DNA of 64,000 nt from CANDOC01 sp965261725 (GTDB lineage Bacteria > Pseudomonadota > Gammaproteobacteria > Pseudomonadales > Endozoicomonadaceae): positions 62,001 to 126,000 of the forward strand of contig CBDHDU010000002.1 of the NCBI GenBank assembly GCA_965261725.1, given 5' to 3'. Below, in pieces: positions 22,059-30,382 of the stretch. The first letter of the stretch is position 1; every line of letters begins with the position of its first letter. The notes under the pieces are model-generated. The model had not been told where the DNA came from, did no database searches, and worked only from the letters and a program-made list of their open reading frames with translations. The translations under genes and the position numbers were made by a program.

Positions 22059-22697
22059 ATGGCTATTGGATTAGTCGGCAAGAAATGCGGTATGACCCGC
22101 ATCTTTACCGAAGACGGCGCAGCAGTGCCGGTTACAGTTATTGAGGTTGATCCCAACCGCATCACTCAGGTTAGAACCGTTGAAACTGACGGTTATGACG
22201 CTGTGCAGGTGACAATGGGTTCCAAGAAAGCAAGCCGCGTCAGCAAGCCGGCCGCCGGGCACTATGCCAAAGCGGGCGTTGAAGCTGGTCTGGGTCTGTG
22301 GGAATTCCGCACCGAAGGTGAAACCGAGCACAAAGCTGGCGACCTGATCAAGGTTGACATCTTTGAAGCTGGTCAGAAGGTTGACGTTTGTGGTCAGTCT
22401 AAAGGTAAGGGCTTCCAGGGTGCTATCAAGCGCTGGAACTTCCGTACTCAGGACGCTACTCACGGTAACTCCCTGGCTCACCGTGCACCAGGTTCTATCG
22501 GTCAGTGTCAAACACCTGGTCGTGTCTTCAAAGGCAAGAAGATGGCTGGCCACATGGGTGCTCAGCAGGTGACTGTACAGTCTCTGGAAATCGTTCGTGT
22601 AGACAGCGAACGTAACCTGCTGTTGATCAAAGGCGCTGTACCGGGTGCAACCGGTGCTGACGTGATTGTTAAACCTGCTGTCAAAGCTGGCGCCTGA
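22059..22697 (+). CDS. rplC: 50S ribosomal protein L3
   Basis: A 212-residue large-subunit assembly initiator that reaches the peptidyl-transferase centre. It opens MAIGLVGKKCGMTRIFTEDG and contains HGNSLAHRAPGSIGQCQTPG and GKKMAGHMGAQQVTVQ. The glutamine in SIGQCQ is the residue that PrmB methylates in E. coli. The Shine-Dalgarno is GAGAGG. The stop is 12 nt before the rplD start. Confidence 0.98.
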   Translation: MAIGLVGKKCGMTRIFTEDGAAVPVTVIEVDPNRITQVRTVETDGYDAVQVTMGSKKASRVSKPAAGHYAKAGVEAGLGLWEFRTEGETEHKAGDLIKVDIFEAGQKVDVCGQSKGKGFQGAIKRWNFRTQDATHGNSLAHRAPGSIGQCQTPGRVFKGKKMAGHMGAQQVTVQSLEIVRVDSERNLLLIKGAVPGATGADVIVKPAVKAGA

Positions 22698-22709
22698 GAG
22701 GACTAAGTG

Positions 22710-23312
22710 ATGGATCTGAATGTAACAGGTGCGGGCACCGTTCAGGTTTCTGACGTTACCTTCGCTACTGAATTCAACGAAACCCTGATTCACCAGGCGG
22801 TCGTTGCTTTCATGGCAGGTGCACGCCAGGGAACCCGTGCGCAGAAAACTCGCAGCGAAGTAAGCGGTGGCGGTCGTAAGCCATGGCGTCAGAAGGGCAC
22901 CGGTCGTGCTCGTGCTGGTACCATCCGCAGCCCGCTGTGGCGTGGGGGCGGCAGAACTTTCGCTGCTAAACCACAAAATCATGCTCAGAAGCTGAACAAG
23001 AAAATGTATCGCGCAGCGATGCGTTCCATTCTGTCTGAGCTGGTTCGTCAGGATCGACTGGTTCTGGTTGAAGGCTTCAACATTGAAGCGCCAAAAACCA
23101 AGCAGGTTGTTGCTCGTCTGAAAGAACTGAACGTTAGCAATGCGCTGATCGTTTCCGAAGGCGTTGAAGAAAACCTGTACCTGGCCGCTCGCAACATCCC
23201 TCATATTGATGTGCGTGACGTACAGGGCACCGATCCGGTCAGCCTGATCGCTCATGAGAAAGTCGTCATGACCGTTGCTGCGCTGAAGAAATTCGAGGAG
23301 ATGCTGGGATGA
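22710..23312 (+). CDS. rplD: 50S ribosomal protein L4
   Basis: A 200-residue protein lining the exit tunnel through its extended loop (SGGGRKPWRQKGTGRARAG). In E. coli it also represses the S10 operon. The ATG at 22710 is preferred over the adjoining GTG because of its spacing from GAGAGGA. Its stop overlaps the rplW start, so the two are translationally coupled. Confidence 0.97.
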   Translation: MDLNVTGAGTVQVSDVTFATEFNETLIHQAVVAFMAGARQGTRAQKTRSEVSGGGRKPWRQKGTGRARAGTIRSPLWRGGGRTFAAKPQNHAQKLNKKMYRAAMRSILSELVRQDRLVLVEGFNIEAPKTKQVVARLKELNVSNALIVSEGVEENLYLAARNIPHIDVRDVQGTDPVSLIAHEKVVMTVAALKKFEEMLG

Positions 23313-23605
23313 ACCAGGAACGTATTCTCAAAGTTCTGCTTGGGCCTCACATTTCCGAAAAGGCCACAGTCGCGGCAGACATGCACGGACAATACGTTTT
23401 CCGTGTAACTAAAGACGCGACCAAGCTTGAAATTAAAAAGGCTGTTGAACAGCTGTTCGACGTCAGTGTTCAGGCTGTTCGTACTGTAACTGTTAAGGGT
23501 AAGACTAAGCGTACTGCTCGCGGTCTGGGCAAACGCTCCGACTGGAAGAAAGCTTACGTCTCCCTGGAGCAGGGTCAGGACATCGACTTTGCGGACGCCG
23601 AGTAA
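23309..23605 (+). CDS. rplW: 50S ribosomal protein L23
   Basis: A 98-residue protein at the tunnel exit that docks trigger factor and SRP. It opens MNQERILKVLLGPHISEKAT. The start codon overlaps the rplD stop (ATGA). GKTKRTARGLGKRSDWKKAYV is the conserved rRNA-binding loop. rplB follows after 12 nt. Confidence 0.97.
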   Translation: MNQERILKVLLGPHISEKATVAADMHGQYVFRVTKDATKLEIKKAVEQLFDVSVQAVRTVTVKGKTKRTARGLGKRSDWKKAYVSLEQGQDIDFADAE

Positions 23606-23617
23606 AAGGAGAGAGAG

Positions 23618-24445
23618 ATGGCTGTAGTAAAATGCAAACCGACTTCTCCAGGTCGCCGCTTCGTTGTCAAAGTTGTCAACTCTGACCTGCACAAAGGTGC
23701 GCCTTACGCGCCTTTGCTCGAGAAGAAAAGTAAAAGCGGTGGTCGCAACAATGCGGGCCGTATCACTACCCGTCATCGTGGTGGTGGTCACAAGCAGCAT
23801 TACCGTATTGTCGACTTCCGTCGTAACAAGGATGGTATCCCGGCAGTTGTAGAACGACTGGAATACGATCCGAACCGTAGCGCACACATCGCCCTGCTGA
23901 AGTACATGGACGGTGAGCGTCGTTACATTATCGCTCCTAAGGGCGTTAAAGCGGGTGCGGAACTGATTTCCGGTGCTGATGCTCCAATTAAGGCGGGTAA
24001 CACCATGCCAATGCGCAACATGCCGCTTGGTTCTGTTATCCACTGCATCGAAATGAAGCCAGGTAAAGGCGCTCAGATCGCTCGCTCTGCAGGTACCTCT
24101 GCACAGCTGGTAGCGAAAGAAGGCGCTTATGTTACTCTGCGTCTGCGTTCCGGTGAAATGCGTAAGATCCTGGCTGATTGCCGTGCAACGCTGGGCGAAG
24201 TTTCCAACAGTGAGCACAGCCTGCGCTCTCTGGGTAAAGCTGGTGCTACGCGCTGGCGTGGTGTTCGTCCTACTGTCCGTGGTGTTGCGATGAACCCTGT
24301 CGATCACCCACATGGTGGTGGTGAAGGTCGTACTTCCGGTGGCCGTCATCCGGTCAGCCCATGGGGTATGCCAACTAAGGGTCGCAAGACACGTTCCAAC
24401 AAGCGTACCGACAAGATGATCGTTCGTCGTCGGGGCGCCAAATAA
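23618..24445 (+). CDS. rplB: 50S ribosomal protein L2
   Basis: A 275-residue protein needed for subunit joining and peptidyl-transferase activity. It opens MAVVKCKPTSPGRRFVVKV and ends with MNPVDHPHGGGEGRTSGG, which includes the conserved histidine near residue 229. The Shine-Dalgarno is AGGAGAGAG. Confidence 0.98.
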   Translation: MAVVKCKPTSPGRRFVVKVVNSDLHKGAPYAPLLEKKSKSGGRNNAGRITTRHRGGGHKQHYRIVDFRRNKDGIPAVVERLEYDPNRSAHIALLKYMDGERRYIIAPKGVKAGAELISGADAPIKAGNTMPMRNMPLGSVIHCIEMKPGKGAQIARSAGTSAQLVAKEGAYVTLRLRSGEMRKILADCRATLGEVSNSEHSLRSLGKAGATRWRGVRPTVRGVAMNPVDHPHGGGEGRTSGGRHPVSPWGMPTKGRKTRSNKRTDKMIVRRRGAK

Positions 24446-24469
24446 GGTTGAAGGATAGGGGATACGATA

Positions 24470-24748
24470 GTGCCACGTTCTCTTAAAAAAGGGCCGTTTA
24501 TTGACCTTCACCTGTTGAAGAAGGTTGAAGACGCCCTCGAAGTAAAAAGTAAGCGTCCGATCAAAACCTGGTCTCGTCGCTCCATGATCATCCCGCAAAT
24601 GGTTGGTCTGACTATCGCCGTTCACAACGGTCGCCAGCACGTGCCTGTATACGTTTCTGAAGAAATGGTCGGTCACAAGCTGGGCGAGTTTGCAGCAACA
24701 CGTACTTATCGTGGTCACGCTGCAGACAAAAAGGCCAAGAAGCGCTAA
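24470..24748 (+). CDS. rpsS: 30S ribosomal protein S19
   Basis: A 92-residue 30S head protein that contacts S13 and helps form the A-site finger bridge. It begins with GTG at 24470, giving (M)PRSLKKGPFIDLHLLKKV, the family's normal N-terminus. A GGATAGGGG stretch upstream supplies the ribosome-binding site. rplV follows after ten nt. Confidence 0.97.
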   Translation: MPRSLKKGPFIDLHLLKKVEDALEVKSKRPIKTWSRRSMIIPQMVGLTIAVHNGRQHVPVYVSEEMVGHKLGEFAATRTYRGHAADKKAKKR

Positions 24749-24758
24749 GAGGTAAGAG

Positions 24759-25094
24759 ATGAACGAAGTCGCAGCAATTCATAAAGGCGCTCGCATTTCT
24801 GCCCAGAAAGCACGCTTGGTCGTCGACCAGATTCGTGGGAAGAATGTCGCGGAAGCGCTTGATCTTCTGGCTTTCAGCAACAAAAAAGCTGCTGATCTGG
24901 TCAAGAAGGTTCTGGAGTCCGCGATCGCTAATGCCGAGCACAACGATGGCATGGACATTGATGAGCTGAAGGTTAGTTCTGCGTTTGTTAACGAAGGCAT
25001 GACCATGAAGCGTATCAAGCCGCGTGCTAAAGGCCGTGCTGATCGCATTCTTAAGCGGACTTGCCACATTACCGTGAAGGTAGCCGAAGTTTAA
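24759..25094 (+). CDS. rplV: 50S ribosomal protein L22
   Basis: A 111-residue protein whose beta hairpin narrows the exit tunnel (RIKPRAKGRADRILKRTCHI region). The start follows AGAGG. Its sequence is of the ordinary type, with no duplication or deletion of the loop as found in macrolide-resistant strains. The rpsC start lies 11 nt after the stop. Confidence 0.97.
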   Translation: MNEVAAIHKGARISAQKARLVVDQIRGKNVAEALDLLAFSNKKAADLVKKVLESAIANAEHNDGMDIDELKVSSAFVNEGMTMKRIKPRAKGRADRILKRTCHITVKVAEV

Positions 25095-25105
25095 GGAGCG
25101 GTCAG

Positions 25106-25807
25106 ATGGGTCAAAAAGTAAATCCAACAGGTATACGTCTGGGTATCGTCAAGAGCCACCGCTCTGTATGGTACGCAGAAGGTAAGCAATACGCTGACAA
25201 GTTGAACAACGATCTTGAAGTTCGTGCGTTCATCGAAAAGAAGCTGAAGAACGCTTCTGTTAGCCGTGTTGACATCCACCGTCCGGCTCAGAGCGCGCGC
25301 GTGACTATTCACACTGCCCGTCCTGGTATCGTGATCGGTAAAAAGGGTGAAGACGTAGAGAAACTGCGTAAAGCAATTTCCGGCATGATGGGCTGCCCTG
25401 TCCATATCAACATCGAAGAAGTGCGTAAGCCTGAAATCGATGCCATGCTGGTTGCACAGAGCATTGCTGGTCAGCTGGAGCGTCGTGTGATGTTCCGTCG
25501 TGCCATGAAGCGCTCTGTACAGAATGCTATGCGTCTGGGTGCGAAAGGTATCAAGGTTCAGATCAGTGGCCGTCTTGGCGGTGCTGAAATTGCCCGTACC
25601 GAATGGTATCGCGAAGGTCGTGTACCTCTGCATACTCTGCGTGCTGACATCGATTACGCTAACTATGAAGCTCACACTACTTACGGCGTCCTGGGCGTTA
25701 AAGTATGGATCTTCAAAGGTGAAGTTATCGGTGGTCAGGTTGAAGAAGTTCAACCTAAAGAACCGAAGCGTGGTAAAAAGCGCCCGGCTCGCAAAGCACA
25801 AGCATAA
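25106..25807 (+). CDS. rpsC: 30S ribosomal protein S3
   Basis: A 233-residue protein at the mRNA entry channel. The ATG at 25106 (MGQKVNPTGIRLGIVKSHRS) follows AAGGAG and is preferred over an upstream in-frame ATG inside rplV. The KH domain contains VIGKKGEDVEKLRKAI. The C-terminus ends in a basic tail (PKRGKKRPARKAQA). Confidence 0.98.
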   Translation: MGQKVNPTGIRLGIVKSHRSVWYAEGKQYADKLNNDLEVRAFIEKKLKNASVSRVDIHRPAQSARVTIHTARPGIVIGKKGEDVEKLRKAISGMMGCPVHINIEEVRKPEIDAMLVAQSIAGQLERRVMFRRAMKRSVQNAMRLGAKGIKVQISGRLGGAEIARTEWYREGRVPLHTLRADIDYANYEAHTTYGVLGVKVWIFKGEVIGGQVEEVQPKEPKRGKKRPARKAQA

Positions 25808-25819
25808 GGAGTACGCATA

Positions 25820-26233
25820 ATGTTACAGCCAAAGCGTACCAAGTTCCGCAAGCAGATGAAGGGTCGCAACCGCGGCCTGGCGCACCGCGGCTCCAAAGTG
25901 AGTTTCGGTGAGTACGCACTGAAAGCTACTGGGCGTGGTCGTATCACTGCGCGTCAGATCGAGGCCGCTCGTCGTGCCATGACTCGTCACGTTAAGCGTG
26001 GCGGTAAGATCTGGATCCGGGTTTTCCCTGACAAGCCTATTACTCAGAAGCCTCTGGAAGTGCGTCAGGGTAAAGGTAAAGGTAACGTTGAATACTGGGT
26101 ATGCCAGATTCAGCCAGGTAAGATCCTGTACGAAATGGAAGGTGTTCCGGAAGAGCTGGCACGTGAAGCATTTGCTTTGGGTGCATCCAAGCTGCCGATC
26201 GAAACCACCTTCGTTAAGCGTGGGGTGATGTAA
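25820..26233 (+). CDS. rplP: 50S ribosomal protein L16
   Basis: A 137-residue protein near the A-site tRNA. It opens MLQPKRTKFRKQMKGRNRGL and contains KPLEVRQGKGKGNVEYWV, with the conserved arginine region hydroxylated by YcfD in E. coli. The stop TAA overlaps the rpmC ATG. Confidence 0.98.
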   Translation: MLQPKRTKFRKQMKGRNRGLAHRGSKVSFGEYALKATGRGRITARQIEAARRAMTRHVKRGGKIWIRVFPDKPITQKPLEVRQGKGKGNVEYWVCQIQPGKILYEMEGVPEELAREAFALGASKLPIETTFVKRGVM

Positions 26234-26427
26234 TGATGAACGCTGCTGAACTGCGTCAAAAATCTGTCGAGGAGCTGAACGAAGAGCTCCTCACCCTGCT
26301 GCGGGATCAATTCAATTTCCGCATGCAGAAAGCGACTGGCCAGCTGAACCAGACTCATCTGTTGAAGCAGACCAAGCGTGATATCGCCCGCATTAAAACG
26401 GTGCTGAGTGAGAAGGCAGGTAATTAA
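26233..26427 (+). CDS. rpmC: 50S ribosomal protein L29
   Basis: A 64-residue helical hairpin protein beside the tunnel exit. The ATG at 26233 overlaps the rplP stop; a second ATG directly after it is equally possible. Spacing to GGGG favours the first. QFNFRMQKATGQLNQTHLLK is the conserved core. Confidence 0.95.
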   Translation: MMNAAELRQKSVEELNEELLTLLRDQFNFRMQKATGQLNQTHLLKQTKRDIARIKTVLSEKAGN

Positions 26428-26428
26428 G

Positions 26429-26689
26429 ATGGAAGCAACACAAGTCCGTACGCTGACCGGTAAGGTTGTGAGCGACAAGATGGACAAATCCATCACTGTC
26501 CTCATTGAGCGTCGTGTTAAACATCCGCTGTACGGTAAAATCGTAAAGCGGTCCACCAAGCTGCACGCTCACGACGAGCAGAACGAGTGCCGCATGGGCG
26601 ACACCGTGACAATCAAGGAAACCCGTCCGCTCTCTAAGACTAAGTCTTTTGAGCTGGTTTCCATCGTAGAGCGAGCAACTCAAATATAA
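26429..26689 (+). CDS. rpsQ: 30S ribosomal protein S17
   Basis: An 86-residue OB-fold 16S-binding protein. The ATG at 26429 gives MEATQVRTLTGKVVSDKMDK; an in-frame upstream extension inside rpmC is not used. GDTVTIKETRPLSKTKSFEL is conserved. It is the last gene of the S10 set and is followed by a hairpin-bearing 76-nt spacer. Confidence 0.97.
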   Translation: MEATQVRTLTGKVVSDKMDKSITVLIERRVKHPLYGKIVKRSTKLHAHDEQNECRMGDTVTIKETRPLSKTKSFELVSIVERATQI

Positions 26690-26695
26690 GGCCAT

Positions 26696-26736
26696 GGCGC
26701 CCAGGGTCCGTTTGGTGGAACGGATTAGCGGGCGCC
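26696..26736 (+). other. Double-stem hairpin between the S10 and spc gene sets
   Basis: GGCGCCC (26696-26702) pairs with GGGCGCC (26730-26736). Inside it, TCCGTT (26707-26712) pairs with AACGGA (26719-26724) around a six-base loop. No T-run follows, so read-through is expected. The position marks the classical S10-spc operon boundary. It may be a processing or weak attenuation site. Confidence 0.6.
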
Positions 26737-26765
26737 CGTCTGCAATTTGAGCTTGGAGATTAGTA

Positions 26766-27134
26766 ATGATCCAGACCCAAACTGAACTCGAGGTCGCTGA
26801 CAACAGCGGCGCACGCCGCGTCCAGTGCATTAAAGTACTGGGCGGCTCCCATCGCCGCTACGCCGGCATTGGTGACATCATCAAAGTAACCGTTAAGGAA
26901 GCGATTCCTCGCGGTAAGGTCAAAAAAGGCCAGGTGATGAGTGCTGTAGTTGTTCGCACCCGCAAGGGCGTCCGTCGCCCGGATGGTTCTATCATCCGTT
27001 TTGACGGTAACGCTGCCGTACTGCTGAATGCAAACAATCAGCCGATTGGCACCCGTATCTTCGGGCCCGTGACTCGTGAATTGCGCGGTGAGCAATTCAT
27101 GAAGATCATTTCTCTGGCTCCTGAAGTACTGTAA
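26766..27134 (+). CDS. rplN: 50S ribosomal protein L14
   Basis: A 122-residue protein forming an inter-subunit bridge and the docking site for RsfS. It opens MIQTQTELEVADNSGARRVQ, the exact family pattern. It is the first gene of the spc set. The Shine-Dalgarno is TTGGAG. Confidence 0.98.
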   Translation: MIQTQTELEVADNSGARRVQCIKVLGGSHRRYAGIGDIIKVTVKEAIPRGKVKKGQVMSAVVVRTRKGVRRPDGSIIRFDGNAAVLLNANNQPIGTRIFGPVTRELRGEQFMKIISLAPEVL

Positions 27135-27146
27135 GAGGCTGATCAA

Positions 27147-27467
27147 ATGGCAATGAAGAAAATTCGTCGCGACGATGAAATCGTTGTGATCGCAGGTAAA
27201 GACAAAGGCAAGCGTGGCAAGGTACAGCAAGTACGTGCCGACGGTCGTCTGATTGTCTCTGGTATCAACATGGTGAAGAAACACCAGAAGCCAAACCCGA
27301 TGCTCGGCGCTGCCGGCGGTATCGTGGAAAAGGAAGCGCCAATTCAGGCTTCCAACGTGGCTATCTGGAATTCTGATACCCAGAAGGCTGACCGTGTGGG
27401 CTTCTCCTTCGAAGAAGGCAAGAAAATCCGCGTATTCAAGTCCAACGGCAAGCCAGTTGAGGCGTGA
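27147..27467 (+). CDS. rplX: 50S ribosomal protein L24
   Basis: A 106-residue assembly initiator with an N-terminal KOW motif (DDEIVVIAGKDKGKRGKVQQ). GAGG eight bases upstream sets the start at 27147. The rplE start is nine bases beyond the stop. Confidence 0.97.
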   Translation: MAMKKIRRDDEIVVIAGKDKGKRGKVQQVRADGRLIVSGINMVKKHQKPNPMLGAAGGIVEKEAPIQASNVAIWNSDTQKADRVGFSFEEGKKIRVFKSNGKPVEA

Positions 27468-27475
27468 GGCGGAAA

Positions 27476-28015
27476 ATGTCAAAACTGCATAAAAAATACT
27501 GTGAAGAACTCGTACCCCAGATCAAAGAAGAGCTGGGTTGTGCAAACGTTCACCAAGTACCAGCGCTGACCAAAATCACCCTGAACATGGGTGTTGGTGA
27601 AGCGATTGGTGACAAAAAGATGATCGAAAACGCGCTGAACGACATGCAGAAAATTGCAGGTCAGAAGCCGGTGATCACTTACGCTCGTAAATCTGTTGCA
27701 GGCTTCAAAGTACGTGAAGGCTGGCCGATCGGCGTTAAAGTGACCCTGCGTGGCGCGCGTATGTATGATTTCCTGGAGCGTCTGGTTGACATCTCCATGC
27801 CTCGTATCCGCGACTTCCGCGGTGTTAGCCCGAAGTCTTTTGACGGTCGTGGCAACTACAGCATGGGTGTGAAAGAGCAGATCATCTTCCCGGAAATCGA
27901 TTACGACAAGATCGATAAGCTGCGTGGTATGGACATTACGTTCACCACTACAGCAAAAACAGATGAAGAAGGCCGTGCTTTGCTGAAAGCCTTCAACTTC
28001 CCTTTCCGTAACTAA
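27476..28015 (+). CDS. rplE: 50S ribosomal protein L5
   Basis: A 179-residue 5S rRNA-binding protein of the central protuberance. The ATG at 27476 gives MSKLHKKYCEELVPQIKEEL and follows GGCGGA. TLNMGVGEAIGDKK and RIRDFRGVSPKSFDGRGNYS are conserved. In E. coli the S8 repressor site of the spc operon lies at this start. Confidence 0.98.
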   Translation: MSKLHKKYCEELVPQIKEELGCANVHQVPALTKITLNMGVGEAIGDKKMIENALNDMQKIAGQKPVITYARKSVAGFKVREGWPIGVKVTLRGARMYDFLERLVDISMPRIRDFRGVSPKSFDGRGNYSMGVKEQIIFPEIDYDKIDKLRGMDITFTTTAKTDEEGRALLKAFNFPFRN

Positions 28016-28030
28016 TAAAGGAGCTGGCTA

Positions 28031-28336
28031 ATGGCTAAAGTTTCCATGAAGCAGCGGGAGTTGAAGCGCGAGCGCACCGTTGCCAAATACGCTAAAAAGC
28101 GTGCTGAGCTGAAAGCGATCATCAGCAGCGTCCACAGCTCTGATGAAGAGCGCTGGGAAGCTCAGGTTGCTTTTCAGAAGCTGCCTCGTGACGCCAGCCC
28201 GGCTCGTCAGCGTAATCGCTGTCGTGTAACTGGTCGTCCACACGCTTACCTGCGTAAGTTTGGACTGAGCCGCATCAAGCTGCGTGAAGCGGCGATGCGC
28301 GGTGACGTGCCCGGTCTGGTTAAGGCCAGCTGGTAA
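28031..28336 (+). CDS. rpsN: 30S ribosomal protein S14
   Basis: A 101-residue S14 of the long, zinc-free type: the C-x-x-C pairs of the short form are absent. RDASPARQRNRCRVTGRPHA is the conserved C-terminal block. The Shine-Dalgarno is AAGGAG. Confidence 0.97.
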   Translation: MAKVSMKQRELKRERTVAKYAKKRAELKAIISSVHSSDEERWEAQVAFQKLPRDASPARQRNRCRVTGRPHAYLRKFGLSRIKLREAAMRGDVPGLVKASW

Positions 28337-28366
28337 GCACGACTATTCTTCCAGGAGAAATTTAGA

Positions 28367-28759
28367 ATGAGTATGCAGGACCCGTTAGCAGATATGCTAA
28401 CTCGCATCCGTAATGCCCAGATGGCGGAGCATGCCGATGTGGCAATGCCGTCTTCCAAGATTAAGGTTGCTGTTGCCCAGGTACTGAAAGAAGAAGGCTA
28501 CATTGCTGACTTCCGTGTCGAAGGTGACATGAAGCCTGTTATGACCGTTGAGCTGAAGTACTTCGAAGGCAAGCCGGTTATTGAAGAGCTGAAGCGTTCC
28601 AGCCGTCCAGGTCTGCGCGCTTACTCTGGCAAAGACGAACTGCCTAAAGTAAACGGCGGTCTGGGTGTTGCCATCGTGTCCACCAACAAAGGTGTTATGA
28701 CCGACCGTGCGGCTCGCGCTGCCGGTGTTGGTGGCGAGATTCTCTGCACCGTGTTCTAA
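28367..28759 (+). CDS. rpsH: 30S ribosomal protein S8
   Basis: A 130-residue central-domain 16S binder and, in E. coli, the spc operon repressor. It opens MSMQDPLADMLTRIRNAQ; the ATG at 28367 is nine bases after AGGAG. The C-terminal GLGVAIVSTNKGVMTDRAAR is conserved. Confidence 0.98.
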   Translation: MSMQDPLADMLTRIRNAQMAEHADVAMPSSKIKVAVAQVLKEEGYIADFRVEGDMKPVMTVELKYFEGKPVIEELKRSSRPGLRAYSGKDELPKVNGGLGVAIVSTNKGVMTDRAARAAGVGGEILCTVF

Positions 28760-28770
28760 GGAGGGCTGAT

Positions 28771-29304
28771 ATGTCTCGCGTAGCAAAAGCCCCGGTTGAG
28801 ATCCCGGCCGGTGTAGAAGTAAAACTGAATGGTCAGTTCCTTTCCGTTAAAGGCAGCAAAGGTCTGCTGGAACTGAACGTTCATCAAAACGTTGAAGTCG
28901 CTCAGGAAGAAAGTGCTCTCACTTTCGCCGCTCGCGATGGTGGCAAGCAGTCTCGTGCGTTGGCCGGCACTACCCGTGCTCTGGTTAGCAACATGGTTAC
29001 TGGTGTGACCAAAGGCTTTGAGAAAAAGCTGCAACTGATCGGTGTTGGTTACCGTGCTCAGGCTAAAGGCAAGAGCATTAACCTGACCCTCGGCTTCTCC
29101 CATCCGGTCGACTACGCTCTGCCGGAAGGTGTAACTGCTGAAACTCCTAGTCAGACTGAAATTCTGATCAAGGGTGTGGACAAGCAGCTGGTTGGCCAGG
29201 TAGCAGCGGAGATTCGTGAATTCCGTCGCCCCGAGCCTTATAAGGGTAAGGGTATCCGCTATGCTGACGAATACGTTCGTCGCAAAGAGGCCAAAAAGAA
29301 GTAA
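28771..29304 (+). CDS. rplF: 50S ribosomal protein L6
   Basis: A 177-residue protein near the factor-binding site. It opens MSRVAKAPVEIPAGVEVKLN and ends with REFRRPEPYKGKGIRYADEY, the family signature. It follows rpsH by 11 nt with AAGGAGG upstream. Confidence 0.98.
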   Translation: MSRVAKAPVEIPAGVEVKLNGQFLSVKGSKGLLELNVHQNVEVAQEESALTFAARDGGKQSRALAGTTRALVSNMVTGVTKGFEKKLQLIGVGYRAQAKGKSINLTLGFSHPVDYALPEGVTAETPSQTEILIKGVDKQLVGQVAAEIREFRRPEPYKGKGIRYADEYVRRKEAKKK

Positions 29305-29318
29305 GGTAGGGTGACATC

Positions 29319-29669
29319 ATGATCGATAAGAAAACATCCCGCCTGCGTCGTGCGCGTCGCGCACGTATGAAGATGCGTGAGCTGGGGGCAGTTCGTCTGT
29401 CTATCCACCGCACACCGCGTCACATTTACGCGCAGGTAATCGCCCCTAACGGGGAGAAAGTGCTGGCAGCTGCTTCCACGCTGGACAAGTCCCTGCGTGA
29501 AGGTGCAACCGGTAACATCGAAGCCGCCAAGAAAGTTGGTACCCTGATCGCTGAGCGTGCTAAAGAAGCTGGCGTGACCCAGGTTGCTTTCGATCGTTCC
29601 GGCTTCAAGTTCCACGGTCGTGTCAAGGCCCTGGCCGACGCAGCCCGTGAAAGCGGTCTCGAATTCTAA
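29319..29669 (+). CDS. rplR: 50S ribosomal protein L18
   Basis: A 116-residue 5S rRNA-binding protein. The basic N-terminus (TSRLRRARRARMKMRELGAV) and C-terminal FDRSGFKFHGRVKALADAAR fit the family. It lies in the usual spc order between rplF and rpsE. Confidence 0.97.
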   Translation: MIDKKTSRLRRARRARMKMRELGAVRLSIHRTPRHIYAQVIAPNGEKVLAAASTLDKSLREGATGNIEAAKKVGTLIAERAKEAGVTQVAFDRSGFKFHGRVKALADAARESGLEF

Positions 29670-29681
29670 AGGGTAGGCGCA

Positions 29682-30191
29682 ATGGCTAAAGACGATCGTA
29701 AGAACAGCAACGACGAAGGCTTCATCGAGAAGCTGGTCGAAGTTAACCGCGTAGCTAAGGTTGTTAAGGGTGGCCGTATCTTCGGTTTCACTGCTCTGAC
29801 CGTAGTTGGCGATGGCAACGGCAAAGTAGGTTTTGGTCGCGGTAAAGCACGTGAAGTGCCAGTCGCTATCCAGAAAGCTATGGAAGCTGCTCGCCGTAAC
29901 ATGATCCAGGTTGACCTGAACGGTACTACAATCCAGTACCCGACTAAGGCCAACCATGGCGCATCCAAGGTTTACATGCAGCCTGCGTCTGAAGGTACCG
30001 GTGTAATTGCAGGCGGCGCTATGCGTGCTGTTCTGGAAGTTGCTGGTGTCCACAACGTACTGGCTAAGTGCTATGGTTCCACCAAGAAAGTGAACGTTGT
30101 TCAGGCTACTTTCAAAGCCCTGAAAGAAATGCGTGCACCTGAAGCTGTGGCTGCCAAGCGTGGTAAAACCGTAGAAGATATTCTGGGGTAG
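29682..30191 (+). CDS. rpsE: 30S ribosomal protein S5
   Basis: A 169-residue protein at the mRNA entry tunnel that affects fidelity. Residues 15-35 form the loop involved in spectinomycin resistance (LVEVNRVAKVVKGGRIFGFT) and look wild type. GFGRGKAREVPVAIQKAMEA follows. The rpmD start is three bases after the stop. Confidence 0.98.
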   Translation: MAKDDRKNSNDEGFIEKLVEVNRVAKVVKGGRIFGFTALTVVGDGNGKVGFGRGKAREVPVAIQKAMEAARRNMIQVDLNGTTIQYPTKANHGASKVYMQPASEGTGVIAGGAMRAVLEVAGVHNVLAKCYGSTKKVNVVQATFKALKEMRAPEAVAAKRGKTVEDILG

Positions 30192-30194
30192 GTC

Positions 30195-30380
30195 ATGGCT
30201 GATAAAAAGATCAAGGTAACGCTCATCAAGAGCACCAATGGTCGCATCGAAAGCCATAAGGCTTGCGTTCGTGGCCTCGGACTGCGCCGTATCAACCACA
30301 CTGTAGAAGTGGAAGACACACCATCCGTACGCGGCATGGTGAACAAAGTGTCTTACCTGGTTCGTGTGGAAGGAGAATAA
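30195..30380 (+). CDS. rpmD: 50S ribosomal protein L30
   Basis: A 61-residue protein opening MADKKIKVTLIKSTNGRIES, with the RGLGLRRINHTVEVEDTPSV core. It is separated by two bases from the rplO start. Confidence 0.97.
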   Translation: MADKKIKVTLIKSTNGRIESHKACVRGLGLRRINHTVEVEDTPSVRGMVNKVSYLVRVEGE

Positions 30381-30382
30381 AG

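Noticed and set aside
22707..22709. GTG as the rplD start
   Set aside because: The ATG three bases later has better spacing from GAGAGGA and gives the usual N-terminus.
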